Shown here: in pieces, positions 21,524 to 30,736 of the stretch
How positions within the stretch are numbered: position 1 is the stretch's first letter
Layout: each line of letters begins with the position of its first letter
NCBI RefSeq assembly: GCF_902859695.1
Contig: NZ_CADIJL010000001.1
Coordinates: 186,001 to 250,000 of the forward strand
DNA from: Achromobacter ruhlandii
GTDB taxonomy: Bacteria > Pseudomonadota > Gammaproteobacteria > Burkholderiales > Burkholderiaceae_B
Length of the DNA stretch: 64,000 nt
Direction of reading: 5' to 3'
Translations under genes and position numbers: made by a program
Notes under the pieces: model-generated
Databases searched by the model: none
The model's input: only the letters and a program-made list of their open reading frames with translations
What the model was told of the DNA's origin: nothing

Positions 21524-22507
21524 TCAGGCGCGCGCGGCGCGCCGCTTCTCGATCAGCGCGCCGATCTCGCCGACGATGCCGCGACGGAAGGCCAGCACGC
21601 AGATCACGAAGATCAGGCCGATCACGATGGTGACCGACTCGCCCAGGCGCAGGAACCAGTCGACGCCGGTCAGGCTGGCCATCATCTGGCCGAAGTCCCC
21701 CACCTTGTTTTCCAGCAGCACCACGATGAAGGCGCCGAGAATCGGTCCGGTCAGCGTGCCGAGCCCGCCGATCAGCGTCATCAGGATCACCAGGCCCGAC
21801 ATCTGCCAGGTCGCGTCGGACAGCGTGGCCGACACGAACACCAGCGTCTTGGTGGCGCCGGCCAGGCCGGCGATGGCGGCCGACAGCACGAAGGCCAGCA
21901 GCTTGAAACGGTCGACGTCGTAGCCCAGCGAGACCGCGCGCGGCTCGTTTTCGCGCAGTGCCTGCAGCACCTGGCCGAACGGCGAATGCACCGTGCGCCA
22001 GATGATGAAGTAGCCGATGATGAACACGCCCATCACCAGGTAGTACAGGTTCAGGTCTTTCGACAGGTCGATGATGCCCAGCAGCGTGCCGCGCGGCACG
22101 CTCTGCAGGCCGTCTTCGCCGCCGGTGAACTTGGCCTGCAGGAAGAAGAAGAACACCATCTGCGCCAGCGCCAGCGTGATCATGGCGAAGTAGATGCCGC
22201 TGCGGCGGATCGCCAGCGCGCCCATCGCCAGGCCCAGCAGCGCGGCCACTGCGACGCCGAACAGCAGTCCGATCTCGGTCGGCACGCCCCACACCTTGAG
22301 CGCGTGGCCGGTGGCGTAGGCGGCGCTGCCGAGAAAGGCGGCGTGGCCGAACGACAGCAGGCCGGTGAAGCCCAGCAGCAGGTTGAAGGCGCAGGCGAAC
22401 AGGGCGTAGCACATGATCTTCATGGCGAAGATCGGATACACCCCGACGAAGGGAAGAATGGCCACCACGACGGCCAGGACCGCATAGCCCAGGAATTGAC
22501 GATTCAT
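21524..22507 (-). CDS. livM: LIV-type ABC transporter permease (LivM family)
   Basis: 327-residue membrane protein with about nine hydrophobic segments. Markers: LLLGFTGLLSFGHAAFLGSAAYATGHAL, IRRSGIYFAMITLALAQMVFFF, the coupling loop ALRENEPRAVSLGYDVDRFK, GLVILMTLIGGLGTLTGPILGA. It is the second permease of the second LIV system. Its ATG (22505-22507) overlaps the upstream livH stop (ATGA). It is the last gene of the five-gene minus-strand operon. Confidence 0.93.
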   Translation of the reverse strand: MNRQFLGYAVLAVVVAILPFVGVYPIFAMKIMCYALFACAFNLLLGFTGLLSFGHAAFLGSAAYATGHALKVWGVPTEIGLLFGVAVAALLGLAMGALAIRRSGIYFAMITLALAQMVFFFFLQAKFTGGEDGLQSVPRGTLLGIIDLSKDLNLYYLVMGVFIIGYFIIWRTVHSPFGQVLQALRENEPRAVSLGYDVDRFKLLAFVLSAAIAGLAGATKTLVFVSATLSDATWQMSGLVILMTLIGGLGTLTGPILGAFIVVLLENKVGDFGQMMASLTGVDWFLRLGESVTIVIGLIFVICVLAFRRGIVGEIGALIEKRRAARA

Positions 22508-23391
22508 TTCTCTTTTCCGAACAGCCCGGCCGGGCGGAGCAACAGGACAATGGCCATGATGATGAAGACGACCGTGCTGGACGCTTCAGGCCAGAACACC
22601 TTGGTCAGGCCCTCGATCACGCCCAGGCCCAGGCCGGTGACGATGGCGCCCATGATGGACCCCATGCCGCCGATCACGACCACCGCGAACACCACGATGA
22701 TGAGGTTGGACCCCATCAGCGGCGAGATCTGCAGCACCGGCGCCGCCAGCACGCCGGCAAAGCCCGCCAGCGCCACGCCGAAGCCGTAGGTCAGCGTGAT
22801 CATGCGCGGCACGTTGACGCCGAAGGCTTCCACCAGTCGCGGGTTTTCGGTGCCGGCGCGCAGCAGGGCGCCGAGGCGGGTGCGCTCGATCACGAACCAG
22901 GTCGCCAGGCACACCACCACGGATGCCGCCACCACCCAGCCTCGGTAGTTCGGCAGCACCATGAAGCCCAGGTTGGTCGCGCCGCGCAGGGCGTCGGGCG
23001 TCGGATAGGGCTGGCCCGACACCCCGTAGAAGCTGCGGAACAGGCCCTCGATGAGCAGCGTCAGGCCGAAGGTCAGCAGCAGGCCGTACAGGTGATCAAG
23101 CTTGTAGAGGTGCCTGAGCAACAGTTTTTCGATGATGATGCCGAACAACCCGACCACCAGCGGCGCCAGGATCAGCATGACCCAGTAGTTCAACCCCAGG
23201 TACGACAGCCCCATCCAGGCCAGGAAGGCGCCCAGCATGTAGAGCGCGCCGTGCGCGAAGTTGATGACGTTCAGCAGTCCGAAGATAACCGCCAGGCCGA
23301 GCGACAGCATGGCGTAGAACGAACCGTTGACCAGTCCCAGCAGCAACTGGCCGAACAAGGCCTGTATGGGGATGCCGAAAATATCAGTCAT
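22504..23391 (-). CDS. livH: LIV-type ABC transporter permease (LivH family)
   Basis: 295 residues. LLLGLVNGSFYAMLSLGLAVIFGLLNVINFAHGALYMLGAF is the classical LivH N-terminus. LRAGTENPRLVEAFGVNVPRM is the coupling loop, and VFAVVVIGGMGSIMGAIVTGLGLGVIEGL the conserved C-terminal helix pair. It lies 98 bases after the binding-protein gene and overlaps livM by four bases. Confidence 0.94.
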   Translation of the reverse strand: MTDIFGIPIQALFGQLLLGLVNGSFYAMLSLGLAVIFGLLNVINFAHGALYMLGAFLAWMGLSYLGLNYWVMLILAPLVVGLFGIIIEKLLLRHLYKLDHLYGLLLTFGLTLLIEGLFRSFYGVSGQPYPTPDALRGATNLGFMVLPNYRGWVVAASVVVCLATWFVIERTRLGALLRAGTENPRLVEAFGVNVPRMITLTYGFGVALAGFAGVLAAPVLQISPLMGSNLIIVVFAVVVIGGMGSIMGAIVTGLGLGVIEGLTKVFWPEASSTVVFIIMAIVLLLRPAGLFGKEK

Positions 23392-23489
23392 CTTGTGAAA
23401 ATCCTGCGCGTACGAAGGGAAGCGGACAAATTCAGGACGCGACCCGGCCGCGCGGGCCAGGTCGCATCAATGGGTCGCATCGACGGGAA

Positions 23490-24704
23490 TTACTTCTTGA
23501 CCAGCTTGCAGGTCGATTCGGACAGCTTGGTGTAGACCTCGTCGCCCGGCAGCGTGGCCACGACCTTGTAGTAGTCCCACGGGCCCTTGGATTCGGCCGG
23601 CGTCTTCACCTGCATCAGGTACATGTCGTGGATCATGCGGCCGTCTTCGCGCACATAGCCGCCCTGGGTGAAGAAGTCGTTGATCTTGTTCGACTTCATC
23701 CACTTCATGAGGGTGTCGGCATCGTCGGTGCCGGTGGCCTTCACGCCGTTCAGGTAGAACGTCACCGATGAATAGTCGCCAGCCTGCAGCATGGACGGCT
23801 TGCGGCCCACCTTGGCTTCGAACTTCTTGGACCAGGCGCGCGAGGCGTCGGATTGATCCCAGTACCAGCCGTCGGTCAGGTACATGCCCTTGGTGGCTTC
23901 CAGGCCGAGCGAGTGCACGTCGTTGATGAACACCAGCAGGCCGGCCATCTTCATGGTCTTGGTGACGCCGAATTCATTGGCGGCCTTGATGGTGTTGATG
24001 GTGTCGCCACCGGCGTTGGCCATGCCCAGGATCTGCGCCTTGGACGACTGCGCCTGCAGCAGGAACGACGAGAAGTCGGAGGCGCCCAGCGGAGCGCGCA
24101 CCTGGCCCTTGATCTCGCCGCCGGCGGCCTTGACCACGGCCATGGTGTCGCGTTCGAGCGCGTGGCCGAAGGCGTAGTCGGCGGTCAGGAAGAACCAGCT
24201 CTTGCCGCCATCCTTCACCACCGCCGAACCGGTGCCGCGCGCCAGCGCCACGGTGTCGTAGGCGTAGTGCACGGTGTACGGCGAGCACTGGGCGTTGGTC
24301 AGGTCGGAAGCGCCCGCGCCGATGGCGATGAAGGGCTTCTTCTTTTCAGCCGCCACGGCCGCCATGGCCAGGCTGGTGGCCGAGTTGGTGCCGGCGATGA
24401 TGACATCGACCTTCTGCTGATCGAACCATTCGCGCGCGCGGGCCGAGGCCACGTCTGCCTTGTTCTGGTGGTCCGCGGACAGCACTTCGATCTTCTTGCC
24501 GTTGACGTTGCCGCCGAAATCCTCGATCGCCATGCGGACCGCTTCCAGGCCCGCCTTGCCGTCGATGTCGGAATACACGCCGGACATGTCGGTGATGAAG
24601 CCGATGCGGATGACATCGTCGGAGATGCCTTGGGCCTGGGCGGCTGCCCCGGCGAATCCCAGGCCCGCCATGGCCAGTGCAGCAGTGATGGTGTGCAGCT
24701 TCAT
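23490..24704 (-). CDS. livK: LIV-type ABC binding protein of the second system
   Basis: 404 residues starting MKLHTITAALAMAGLGFAG, with a signal peptide ending near AAQAQG. LivJ/K fold: ISDDVIRIGFITDMSGVYSDIDGKAGLEAVRMAIEDFGGNV, NGKKIEVLSADHQNKADVAS, VDVIIAGTNSATSLAMA. The Gly-rich GRMIHDMYLMQVKTPAESKGPWDYY near the C-terminus is typical of the larger ABC-type amide and aromatic-acid binders, so the ligand may not be a branched-chain amino acid. An upstream in-frame extension lies antisense to livF sequence and is rejected. Confidence 0.9.
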   Translation of the reverse strand: MKLHTITAALAMAGLGFAGAAAQAQGISDDVIRIGFITDMSGVYSDIDGKAGLEAVRMAIEDFGGNVNGKKIEVLSADHQNKADVASARAREWFDQQKVDVIIAGTNSATSLAMAAVAAEKKKPFIAIGAGASDLTNAQCSPYTVHYAYDTVALARGTGSAVVKDGGKSWFFLTADYAFGHALERDTMAVVKAAGGEIKGQVRAPLGASDFSSFLLQAQSSKAQILGMANAGGDTINTIKAANEFGVTKTMKMAGLLVFINDVHSLGLEATKGMYLTDGWYWDQSDASRAWSKKFEAKVGRKPSMLQAGDYSSVTFYLNGVKATGTDDADTLMKWMKSNKINDFFTQGGYVREDGRMIHDMYLMQVKTPAESKGPWDYYKVVATLPGDEVYTKLSESTCKLVKK

Positions 24705-24765
24705 GGGATGACTCCTCTTCCCTTCGGTATATGGGATGCCGGGAACCCGGCGGATGACAGGTTTT

Positions 24766-25476
24766 TCAAACGCCCAACAATTCGTTGAGCGTGTCCTGTT
24801 TTTCTGAAAGTTCTGCGGCTTCGAAATGTTCGACGATCTGGCCGTGCTCCATGACGTAGAAGCGATCGGCCAGCGGCGCCGCGAAGCGGAAATTCTGTTC
24901 CACCATGACGATGGTGTAGCCACGCTGCTTGAGCGCGGTGATCATGCGGGCCAGGGCCTGCACGATGACGGGCGCCAGGCCTTCGGAGATTTCGTCCAGC
25001 AGCAGCAGATTGGCGCCGGTGCGCAGGATGCGCGCCACCGCCAGCATCTGTTGTTCACCGCCCGACAGGCGCGTGCCGGGCGAATGCCGGCGTTCCTGCA
25101 GGTTGGGGAACATGTCGTAGATTTCGGCCAGCGACATGCCGCCGCCGAGCGAGCCGACCACGGGGGGCAGCAGCAGATTCTCTTCGCACGACAGGCTGGC
25201 GAAGATGCCGCGTTCCTCGGGGCAATAGCCCACGCCCAGGTGGGCGATCTTGTAGGTCGGCAGGTCGATGGCTTCGGTGCCATGGATGCGCACCGAGCCC
25301 TTGCGCGAGCCGGTCAGGCCGAGGATGGCGCGCAGCGTGGTGGTGCGGCCGGCGCCGTTGCGGCCCAGCAGCGTGACGACCTCGCCTTGCCCCACGCGCA
25401 TATCCACGCCATGCAGGATATGCGATTCCCCGTACCAGGCCTGCAGGCCCGAGATTTCCAGTGCCGGGGTGCTCAT
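24766..25476 (-). CDS. livF: LIV-type ABC transporter ATPase (LivF family)
   Basis: 236 residues. The Walker A site reads GRNGAGRTT: the invariant lysine of GxxGxGK[ST] appears as Arg (GAGRTT). Other motifs are normal: GYCPEERGIFASLSCEENLLLP, signature LSGGEQQMLAVARIL, Walker B LLLLDEISEGLAP (Asp-Glu retained, Pro replaced by Ile), H-loop IVMVEQNFRFA. In this reading the ATPase could be impaired or the base could be an error. Start and stop overlap and spacing fit the operon (overlap of four bases with livG). Confidence 0.92.
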   Translation of the reverse strand: MSTPALEISGLQAWYGESHILHGVDMRVGQGEVVTLLGRNGAGRTTTLRAILGLTGSRKGSVRIHGTEAIDLPTYKIAHLGVGYCPEERGIFASLSCEENLLLPPVVGSLGGGMSLAEIYDMFPNLQERRHSPGTRLSGGEQQMLAVARILRTGANLLLLDEISEGLAPVIVQALARMITALKQRGYTIVMVEQNFRFAAPLADRFYVMEHGQIVEHFEAAELSEKQDTLNELLGV

Positions 25477-26246
25477 GCGTGCGCTCCTTGGAGTTCGCCG
25501 TCGGTGGTGCCCATGTAGGCCTGCATCACGGCGGGATGGCGGGACACTTCGGCGTAGTTGCCCTCGGCCAGCACGGCGCCGCGCGCCAGCACGGTGATGG
25601 TGTTGGCAATGGAGGACACCACGTTCATGTTGTGCTCCACCATCAGGATGGTGCGGCCGGCGCTGACGCGCTTGATCAGCTGCGTGACGCGGTCCACGTC
25701 CTCGTGGCCCATGCCTTGCGTGGGCTCGTCCAGCAGCATCAGCTCGGGTTCCATCGCCAGCGTGGTGGCAATCTCCAGCGCGCGCTTGCGGCCATATGGC
25801 AGGTTCACGGTGGTCTCGTTGGCGAAGGCGCCCAGGTCGACCTGTTCGAGCAGGGCGCGCGCCGGTTCGTCCAGGGCGGCCAGGCGCTTGGTGCTTTGCC
25901 AGAAATGGAACGACAGCCCGGTCTTGCGTTGCAGGCCGATGCGCACGTTCTCCAGCACGGTCAGGTGCGGAAACACCGCCGAAATCTGGAACGAGCGGAT
26001 CACGCCGCGCCGCGCGATCTGCGCCGGACGCTCACCGGTGATGTCGATGCCGTTGAACTTGATGGTTCCCGAGGTGGGAGAGAGAAACTTGGTCAGCAGG
26101 TTGAAGCATGTCGTCTTGCCCGCGCCGTTCGGCCCGATCAAGGCATGAATCTCGCCTCGCTTGATACGCAAATCGACCCCATTGACCGCGACAAAACCGC
26201 GGAATTCCTTGGTGAGGCCTTTTGTCTCCAGGATCGTGTCGTCCAT
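25473..26246 (-). CDS. livG: LIV-type ABC transporter ATPase (LivG family)
   Basis: 257 residues. First gene of the second LIV operon. Walker A GPNGAGKTT, LivG-type GVIRSFQISAVFPHLTVLENVRIG, a signature region LPYGRKRALEIATTL (SGG replaced by PYG, usual in LivG), Walker B LMLLDEPTQGMG, H-loop ILMVEHNMNVV. Gene order on the minus strand is livG-livF-livK-livH-livM, with both ATPases first. Confidence 0.94.
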   Translation of the reverse strand: MDDTILETKGLTKEFRGFVAVNGVDLRIKRGEIHALIGPNGAGKTTCFNLLTKFLSPTSGTIKFNGIDITGERPAQIARRGVIRSFQISAVFPHLTVLENVRIGLQRKTGLSFHFWQSTKRLAALDEPARALLEQVDLGAFANETTVNLPYGRKRALEIATTLAMEPELMLLDEPTQGMGHEDVDRVTQLIKRVSAGRTILMVEHNMNVVSSIANTITVLARGAVLAEGNYAEVSRHPAVMQAYMGTTDGELQGAHA

Positions 26247-26612
26247 GTCCGCTGCACCGGCGTTGTATTTATATGGACCCTGCCCGGCGTCATGCGCAGG
26301 GCCCCCGCAGGGTAAGGAAAATCATGCGGACGGCATGGTTTTCTATAAGAGTTGCCGGCGAGTATGCGCACCTCTGAATCAAAATTCCATGAGGGTTTGT
26401 CATAGGTTTTGCGGTGCGGAAAGGTGAATTGTCGGATAGCGGACAATTCGCATGGAGGCTGGGCGAAAACCCTATGCCGACATGCAATGCGTTGCAGCAA
26501 AACCGCATTGATCGTCATCAATCCGTCATCGTCGCGCGCATCGGGGAAAACCCGGTTTTGGCGATGCGCGAAGGAACATGCCGCGTCAATCGCCGCGTAC
26601 GCGGCGCGTTTT
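26247..26612 (-). promoter_or_regulatory. Intergenic region upstream of the second LIV operon
   Basis: 366 bases without a convincing gene, clearly more AT-rich than the flanks. It should hold the livG promoter and the 3' end of nth. Candidate -10 boxes on the minus strand include TATAGA (26345-26340) and TATAAA (26272-26267), but none has a good -35 at the right distance. No repeat or operator was recognised with confidence. Confidence 0.35.
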
Positions 26613-27248
26613 TCAAGCGGGGGTTTTATCCTTGAATTCGCAGAGATCGGAAATGCCGCATTGCGGACATTTCGGTTTGCGAGCCACGCATATATAACGG
26701 CCTTGCAGAATCAGCCAGTGGTGCGCGTCCTGCATATATTCGCGCGGCACGAATTTCTCCAGCTTCAGCTCGACTTCCAGCACATTCTTGCCGGGCGCCA
26801 GGCCGGTGCGGTTCGAGACCCGGAAGATATGCGTGTCGACCGCCATGGTGGGCTGGCCGAAGGCGGTGTTCAGTACCACGTTGGCCGTCTTGCGGCCGAC
26901 GCCGGGCAGCGCTTCCAGCGCCTCGCGGGTCCGCGGCACTTCACCGCCGTGTTGCTCGATCAGGATGCGGCAGGTGGCAATGGCGTTCTTGGCCTTGGTG
27001 CGATACAGGCCGATGGTCTTGATGTAGTCGGCCAGGCCTTCCTCGCCCAGCGCCAGCAGCGCCTGCGGCGTGCCGTACTTCGGGAAGAACTTGCGGGTGG
27101 CGATATTCACCGACTTGTCGGTGGCCTGCGCCGACAGCAGCACCGCGATCAACAGCTGGAAGGGCGTGTCGTATTCGAGTTCGGTGGTCGGGTGCGGGTT
27201 GGCCGCTTGCAGGCGGGCGAAGATCTCTCGGCGTTTGGCGGCGTTCAT
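26613..27248 (-). CDS. nth: Endonuclease III
   Basis: 211 residues, the normal size. Bifunctional DNA glycosylase/AP lyase for oxidised pyrimidines. The helix-hairpin-helix [14 protein letters not shown] carries the catalytic Lys, and [12 protein letters not shown] the catalytic Asp. The C-terminal iron-sulfur loop has CX6CX2CX5C spacing ([17 protein letters not shown]). The ATG overlaps the rsxB stop by four bases. Confidence 0.97.
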   Translation of the reverse strand: MNAAKRREIFARLQAANPHPTTELEYDTPFQLLIAVLLSAQATDKSVNIATRKFFPKYGTPQALLALGEEGLADYIKTIGLYRTKAKNAIATCRILIEQHGGEVPRTREALEALPGVGRKTANVVLNTAFGQPTMAVDTHIFRVSNRTGLAPGKNVLEVELKLEKFVPREYMQDAHHWLILQGRYICVARKPKCPQCGISDLCEFKDKTPA

Positions 27249-27886
27249 GGGCGCGGGGCGTTGCGGCGGGCGCGGGCACGGGCCAGCGCGGATTCAATGG
27301 CGGCGCGCTTGCGGTCTTCGCCTTGCGCGTCATCGGAAGGGGCGGGGGGCGCCGGCGTGGTGGCGGGCTCGGGCGCCATCAGGCGGGCGTTGTCGGCCGC
27401 CAGCCGCTCCATGCGCGCCTGGTGGTGGCGGTGGCGCTGGCGGCCGGCGGCGGCGTCAGCGGCGCTCCAGGCGCGGCCGGCGGGGACCATCTCGATGCAA
27501 TCCACCGGACAGGGCGCCACGCACAGGTCGCAACCCGTGCACCAGTCGGGCAGCACGGTATGCATATGCTTGTTGGCGCCGACGATGGCATCGACCGGAC
27601 AGGCCTGGATGCACAGCGTACAGCCGATGCAATGCGCCTCGTCGATGCGTGCCACCAGCAGCGGACCGGGTTCGCCGCGGCTCAGGTCCAGCGGCAGGGC
27701 GGGGGTTTCCAGCAGCGCCGCCAACGCGGCGATGCCTTCGTCGCCGCCCGGCGGGCAGCGGTTGATCGGGGCGGTCCCGGCGGCGATGGCCTCGGCATAC
27801 GGCAGGCAGCCGTCGTAGCCGCACTTGGTGCATTGCGTCTGGGGCAGCAGGGCGTCGATGCGATCGGCGAGGGAGCGACTGGACAT
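27245..27886 (-). CDS. rsxB: RnfB/RsxB-type ferredoxin
   Basis: 213 residues from ATG 27886; a TTG three codons upstream is also possible. An N-terminal Fe-S domain ([15 protein letters not shown] ... RCPPGG) is followed by two 4Fe-4S motifs ([16 protein letters not shown] and [16 protein letters not shown]) and an Ala/Arg-rich tail. It lacks the long N-terminal membrane helix of classical RnfB and is the stand-alone betaproteobacterial form, usually next to nth as here. It likely transfers electrons to redox partners; no other rnf gene is in the window. Confidence 0.9.
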   Translation of the reverse strand: MSSRSLADRIDALLPQTQCTKCGYDGCLPYAEAIAAGTAPINRCPPGGDEGIAALAALLETPALPLDLSRGEPGPLLVARIDEAHCIGCTLCIQACPVDAIVGANKHMHTVLPDWCTGCDLCVAPCPVDCIEMVPAGRAWSAADAAAGRQRHRHHQARMERLAADNARLMAPEPATTPAPPAPSDDAQGEDRKRAAIESALARARARRNAPRP

Positions 27887-27949
27887 GGCGGACAACGAGC
27901 AAAAGCAAAGGGGCCCGCGCGGGCCCCCGTGGACGGACGGTGAAAGGCC

Positions 27950-29176
27950 TCAGGCCGATTGCCGGATGAATTCCGCGATTTTAGGACAGATCATTTCGCG
28001 CCAGCGGCGGCCCGAGAAAATCCCGTAGTGGCCGCAGTTGGGGGCGGTGTAGTGCATCTTGCGGTCGGCCGGGATGTTCTTGCACAGCTTGATGGCCGCG
28101 CGCGTCTGGCCCTGGCCGGAAATGTCGTCCAGCTCGCCTTCGATGGTGAACAGCGCCACTTTCTTGATGTCGGCCGGGCGCACCGCCTGGCCGTCGACTT
28201 CCCAGGTGCCGTTGGGCAGCGCGAACTCCTGGAACACCATGCGGATGGTGTCCAGGTAGAACTCGGCCGGCATGTCCAGCACCGCGTTGTATTCGTCGTA
28301 GAAACGGCGGTGGGCCTCGGCGTCGCTGTCGTCGCCGCGCAGCAGGTCCAGGTAGAAGTCGTAGTGCGACTTCATGTGGCGGTCGGGATTCATCGCCATG
28401 AAGCCGGCATGCTGCAGGAAGCCCGGGTAGACCTTGCGGCCCGACCCCGGGTAACGCGGCGGCACCGGGTGGATGACCTGGTTCTCGAACCACGAATAGG
28501 GTTTGGTGGTGGCCAGGCGGTTCACTTGCGTGGGCGACTGGCGTGGATCGATCGGGCCGCCCATCATGACCATGCTGCGCGGCTGGCAGGGATCGTTGGC
28601 CGAGGCCATCAGCGACACGGCGGCCAGCACCGGCACGGTGGGCTGGCAGACCGAGATCACATGCACGTCCGGCCCCAGGTGGCGGATGAAGTCCTGCACG
28701 TAGCGCACGTAGTCGTTCAGGTGGAACGGGCCGGCTGACAGCGGCACCATGCGTGCGTCGATCCAGTCGGTGACGTAGACGTCGTGCCCAGGCAGCAGGG
28801 CGCGCACGGTATCGCGCAGCAGCGTGGCATGGTGGCCCGACAGCGGCGCCACCAGCAGCACCTTGGGATCGTCCTGCGGCGCCTGCCGCACATCGCGGTG
28901 GAAGTGCACCAGGCGGCAGAAGGGCTTGTCCAGCACGACCGATTCAGTGACCCGGACCGACTTGCCGTTGATTTCCGTGGCGGGCAGGTTCCAGGCGGGT
29001 TTCTGGTATTCCTTGCCGATGCGCGTCATCAGCTCGTACCCCGCGGCCATCTGGCGCGAGATCGGGGTGTAGGCGAGGGGGCTGTAGGGGCTGGAGAACA
29101 GCTGGGAACCGGCATCCGTGAATGCAGCGAACGGAGTCAGGAAGGCGCGCTGCATTTCGTGCAATTGGTACAGCAT
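27950..29176 (-). CDS. phaZ: Intracellular polyhydroxyalkanoate depolymerase
   Basis: 408 residues, no signal peptide. The N-terminus MLYQLHEMQRAFLTPFAAFTDAG and VRVTESVVLDKPFCRLVHF are typical of the PhaZ1 type of Ralstonia. HVISVCQPTVPVLAAV holds the probable catalytic Cys in a lipase-box-like setting, with GPIDPRQSPTQVN and NCGHYGIFSG (catalytic His) downstream. It mobilises intracellular poly-3-hydroxybutyrate granules. It is transcribed alone; 63 bases separate it from rsxB. Confidence 0.94.
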   Translation of the reverse strand: MLYQLHEMQRAFLTPFAAFTDAGSQLFSSPYSPLAYTPISRQMAAGYELMTRIGKEYQKPAWNLPATEINGKSVRVTESVVLDKPFCRLVHFHRDVRQAPQDDPKVLLVAPLSGHHATLLRDTVRALLPGHDVYVTDWIDARMVPLSAGPFHLNDYVRYVQDFIRHLGPDVHVISVCQPTVPVLAAVSLMASANDPCQPRSMVMMGGPIDPRQSPTQVNRLATTKPYSWFENQVIHPVPPRYPGSGRKVYPGFLQHAGFMAMNPDRHMKSHYDFYLDLLRGDDSDAEAHRRFYDEYNAVLDMPAEFYLDTIRMVFQEFALPNGTWEVDGQAVRPADIKKVALFTIEGELDDISGQGQTRAAIKLCKNIPADRKMHYTAPNCGHYGIFSGRRWREMICPKIAEFIRQSA

Positions 29177-29408
29177 TTGGGGAAGTCCTTCTGGGTCGTG
29201 CGTGTGCCCCGATTATTGCGCCGGGGAGTAACGGTATTTCCAATTCGTCTGACGAAAGCGTCGGAAAACCGGACTTTGTGTTGCAAAAATGCGACCCGTC
29301 ATCCCTTGCGCACCAGTTTAGGGCGTAATCAGCGGCTGGCGGGGAAGTAAAACGGCGGATTTTCGGTCTAGGCCGGACGGGCCGGGGCGGTATCCGGGTG
29401 GGTGAGGC

Positions 29409-30209
29409 TTACCAGTAGTTTTCCACCGCCAGGTTGCCGGGGATGCCACGGCGGCCGGGCTTGAAACCGCGTTCCCCCAGCAGCTTGCGGGCATCGGCCA
29501 GCATGTCCGGATTGCCGCAGAGCATGATCTTGGCTTGCTCCGGGTCCAGCGGCAGGCCTGCCAGCCGCTCCAGTCCGCCGTCGGCGATCAGGGTGGTCAG
29601 GCGTGCCTGCGGCATGCCGGGCAGGGCCTCGCGGGTGGCGATGGGCAGGTACGTAAGCTTGCCTGGTTCGGCCGAGAACAGCTCGGCCAGGGACGGATCA
29701 TTGCGCCAACCCTCGATTTCCTCGCGGTAGGCCAGCTCCGCCGCGGTGCGCACGCCATGCACCAGGATGATGCGGCGATAGGCGCGCCAGACGGCCGGGT
29801 CGCGCAGGATCGACAGGTAGGCCGAGAGCCCGGTGCCGGAGGCCAGCAGCCAGAGGTCGCCGCCGGGCGCGAAGCGTTCCAGCGTCAGGAAACCGTAGGG
29901 GGCCTTTTCGACGTACAGGGCGTCGCCCGGCCGCAGCCGCGCCATGCGCGGGCTGAACAGGCCTTCGGGCACCACGATGGAATAGAACTCCAGCCAGGGC
30001 TGGCGCGGGGCCGAGACCATCGAGTAGGCGCGCCACAGGGTGGGCGGACCTTCGGGATCCTCGGCGCCTGGCAGGCCGACCCGGGCGAACTGGCCCGGCT
30101 GGAAGGCATACGCGTCGTCGCGCGTGACGCGCACCGAGAACAGCTTGTCGGGCACCCAGGTATGGACGTGGGTGACGGTCTGGCGCGTGTATTTGGAATC
30201 GTCGGTCAT
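29409..30209 (-). CDS. fpr: Ferredoxin/flavodoxin-NADP+ reductase
   Basis: 266 residues (start MTDDSKYTRQTVTHVHTW; an ATG two codons upstream is possible). FAD-binding FNR family: FQPGQFARVGLP, RAYSMVSAP with the FAD-contacting Arg-x-Tyr-Ser, FLTLERFAPGGDLWLLASGTGLSAYLSILRD for NADP, ending VENYW with the terminal aromatic that stacks on FAD. It exchanges electrons between NADPH and ferredoxin. The ferredoxin gene fdxA lies 46 bases upstream on the same strand, a likely functional pair. Confidence 0.93.
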   Translation of the reverse strand: MTDDSKYTRQTVTHVHTWVPDKLFSVRVTRDDAYAFQPGQFARVGLPGAEDPEGPPTLWRAYSMVSAPRQPWLEFYSIVVPEGLFSPRMARLRPGDALYVEKAPYGFLTLERFAPGGDLWLLASGTGLSAYLSILRDPAVWRAYRRIILVHGVRTAAELAYREEIEGWRNDPSLAELFSAEPGKLTYLPIATREALPGMPQARLTTLIADGGLERLAGLPLDPEQAKIMLCGNPDMLADARKLLGERGFKPGRRGIPGNLAVENYW

Positions 30210-30255
30210 CGGCACATCGCACGGCGCGGGCCGCTGGCGGCCGCGCGCTCGCGGA

Positions 30256-30579
30256 TCATTTTTCCAGGTATTGCAGCTTGTCCTGCTTGCCGTTCCATTC
30301 GTCGGCGTCGGGCAGCGGCTTCTTGGCGCGGCTGATACTGGCGAATTCGGGCGACAGTTCGGCGTTCAGGGCGATGAAGTTGAGCTGGTCCTGCGGCACG
30401 TCTTCCTCGGCGTAGATGGCGTTGGCCGGGCATTCGGGGATGCACACGGCACAGTCGATGCATTCGTCGGGGTCGATCACCAGGAAGTTCGGACCCTCAC
30501 GAAAACAGTCCACCGGGCATACGTCGACGCAATCGGTGTATTTGCACTTGATACAGTTTTCGGTGACTACGTGGGTCAT
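30256..30579 (-). CDS. fdxA: 7Fe ferredoxin FdxA
   Basis: 107 residues starting [21 protein letters not shown]. The N-terminal cluster pattern CX7CX3CP (3Fe-4S) plus [12 protein letters not shown] (4Fe-4S) identifies the Azotobacter-type seven-iron ferredoxin. The C-terminal part [13 protein letters not shown] is also typical. It precedes the NADP reductase. The upstream in-frame extension overlaps the pncB promoter region and is rejected. Confidence 0.95.
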   Translation of the reverse strand: MTHVVTENCIKCKYTDCVDVCPVDCFREGPNFLVIDPDECIDCAVCIPECPANAIYAEEDVPQDQLNFIALNAELSPEFASISRAKKPLPDADEWNGKQDKLQYLEK

Positions 30580-30736
30580 TCTCAGGAACTCCGGGCTGGC
30601 GGCATATGTGTCTTGTTGGCCGGATTTTACCCAATGCGGCGCCAAACCGCCGCCAATACCCGTGTTGACATCGTGGCGCATTGGGGTATCGCGGGGCCCC
30701 GCTATGCTATGGTGTCGCGAAACGATACGCGCAATC

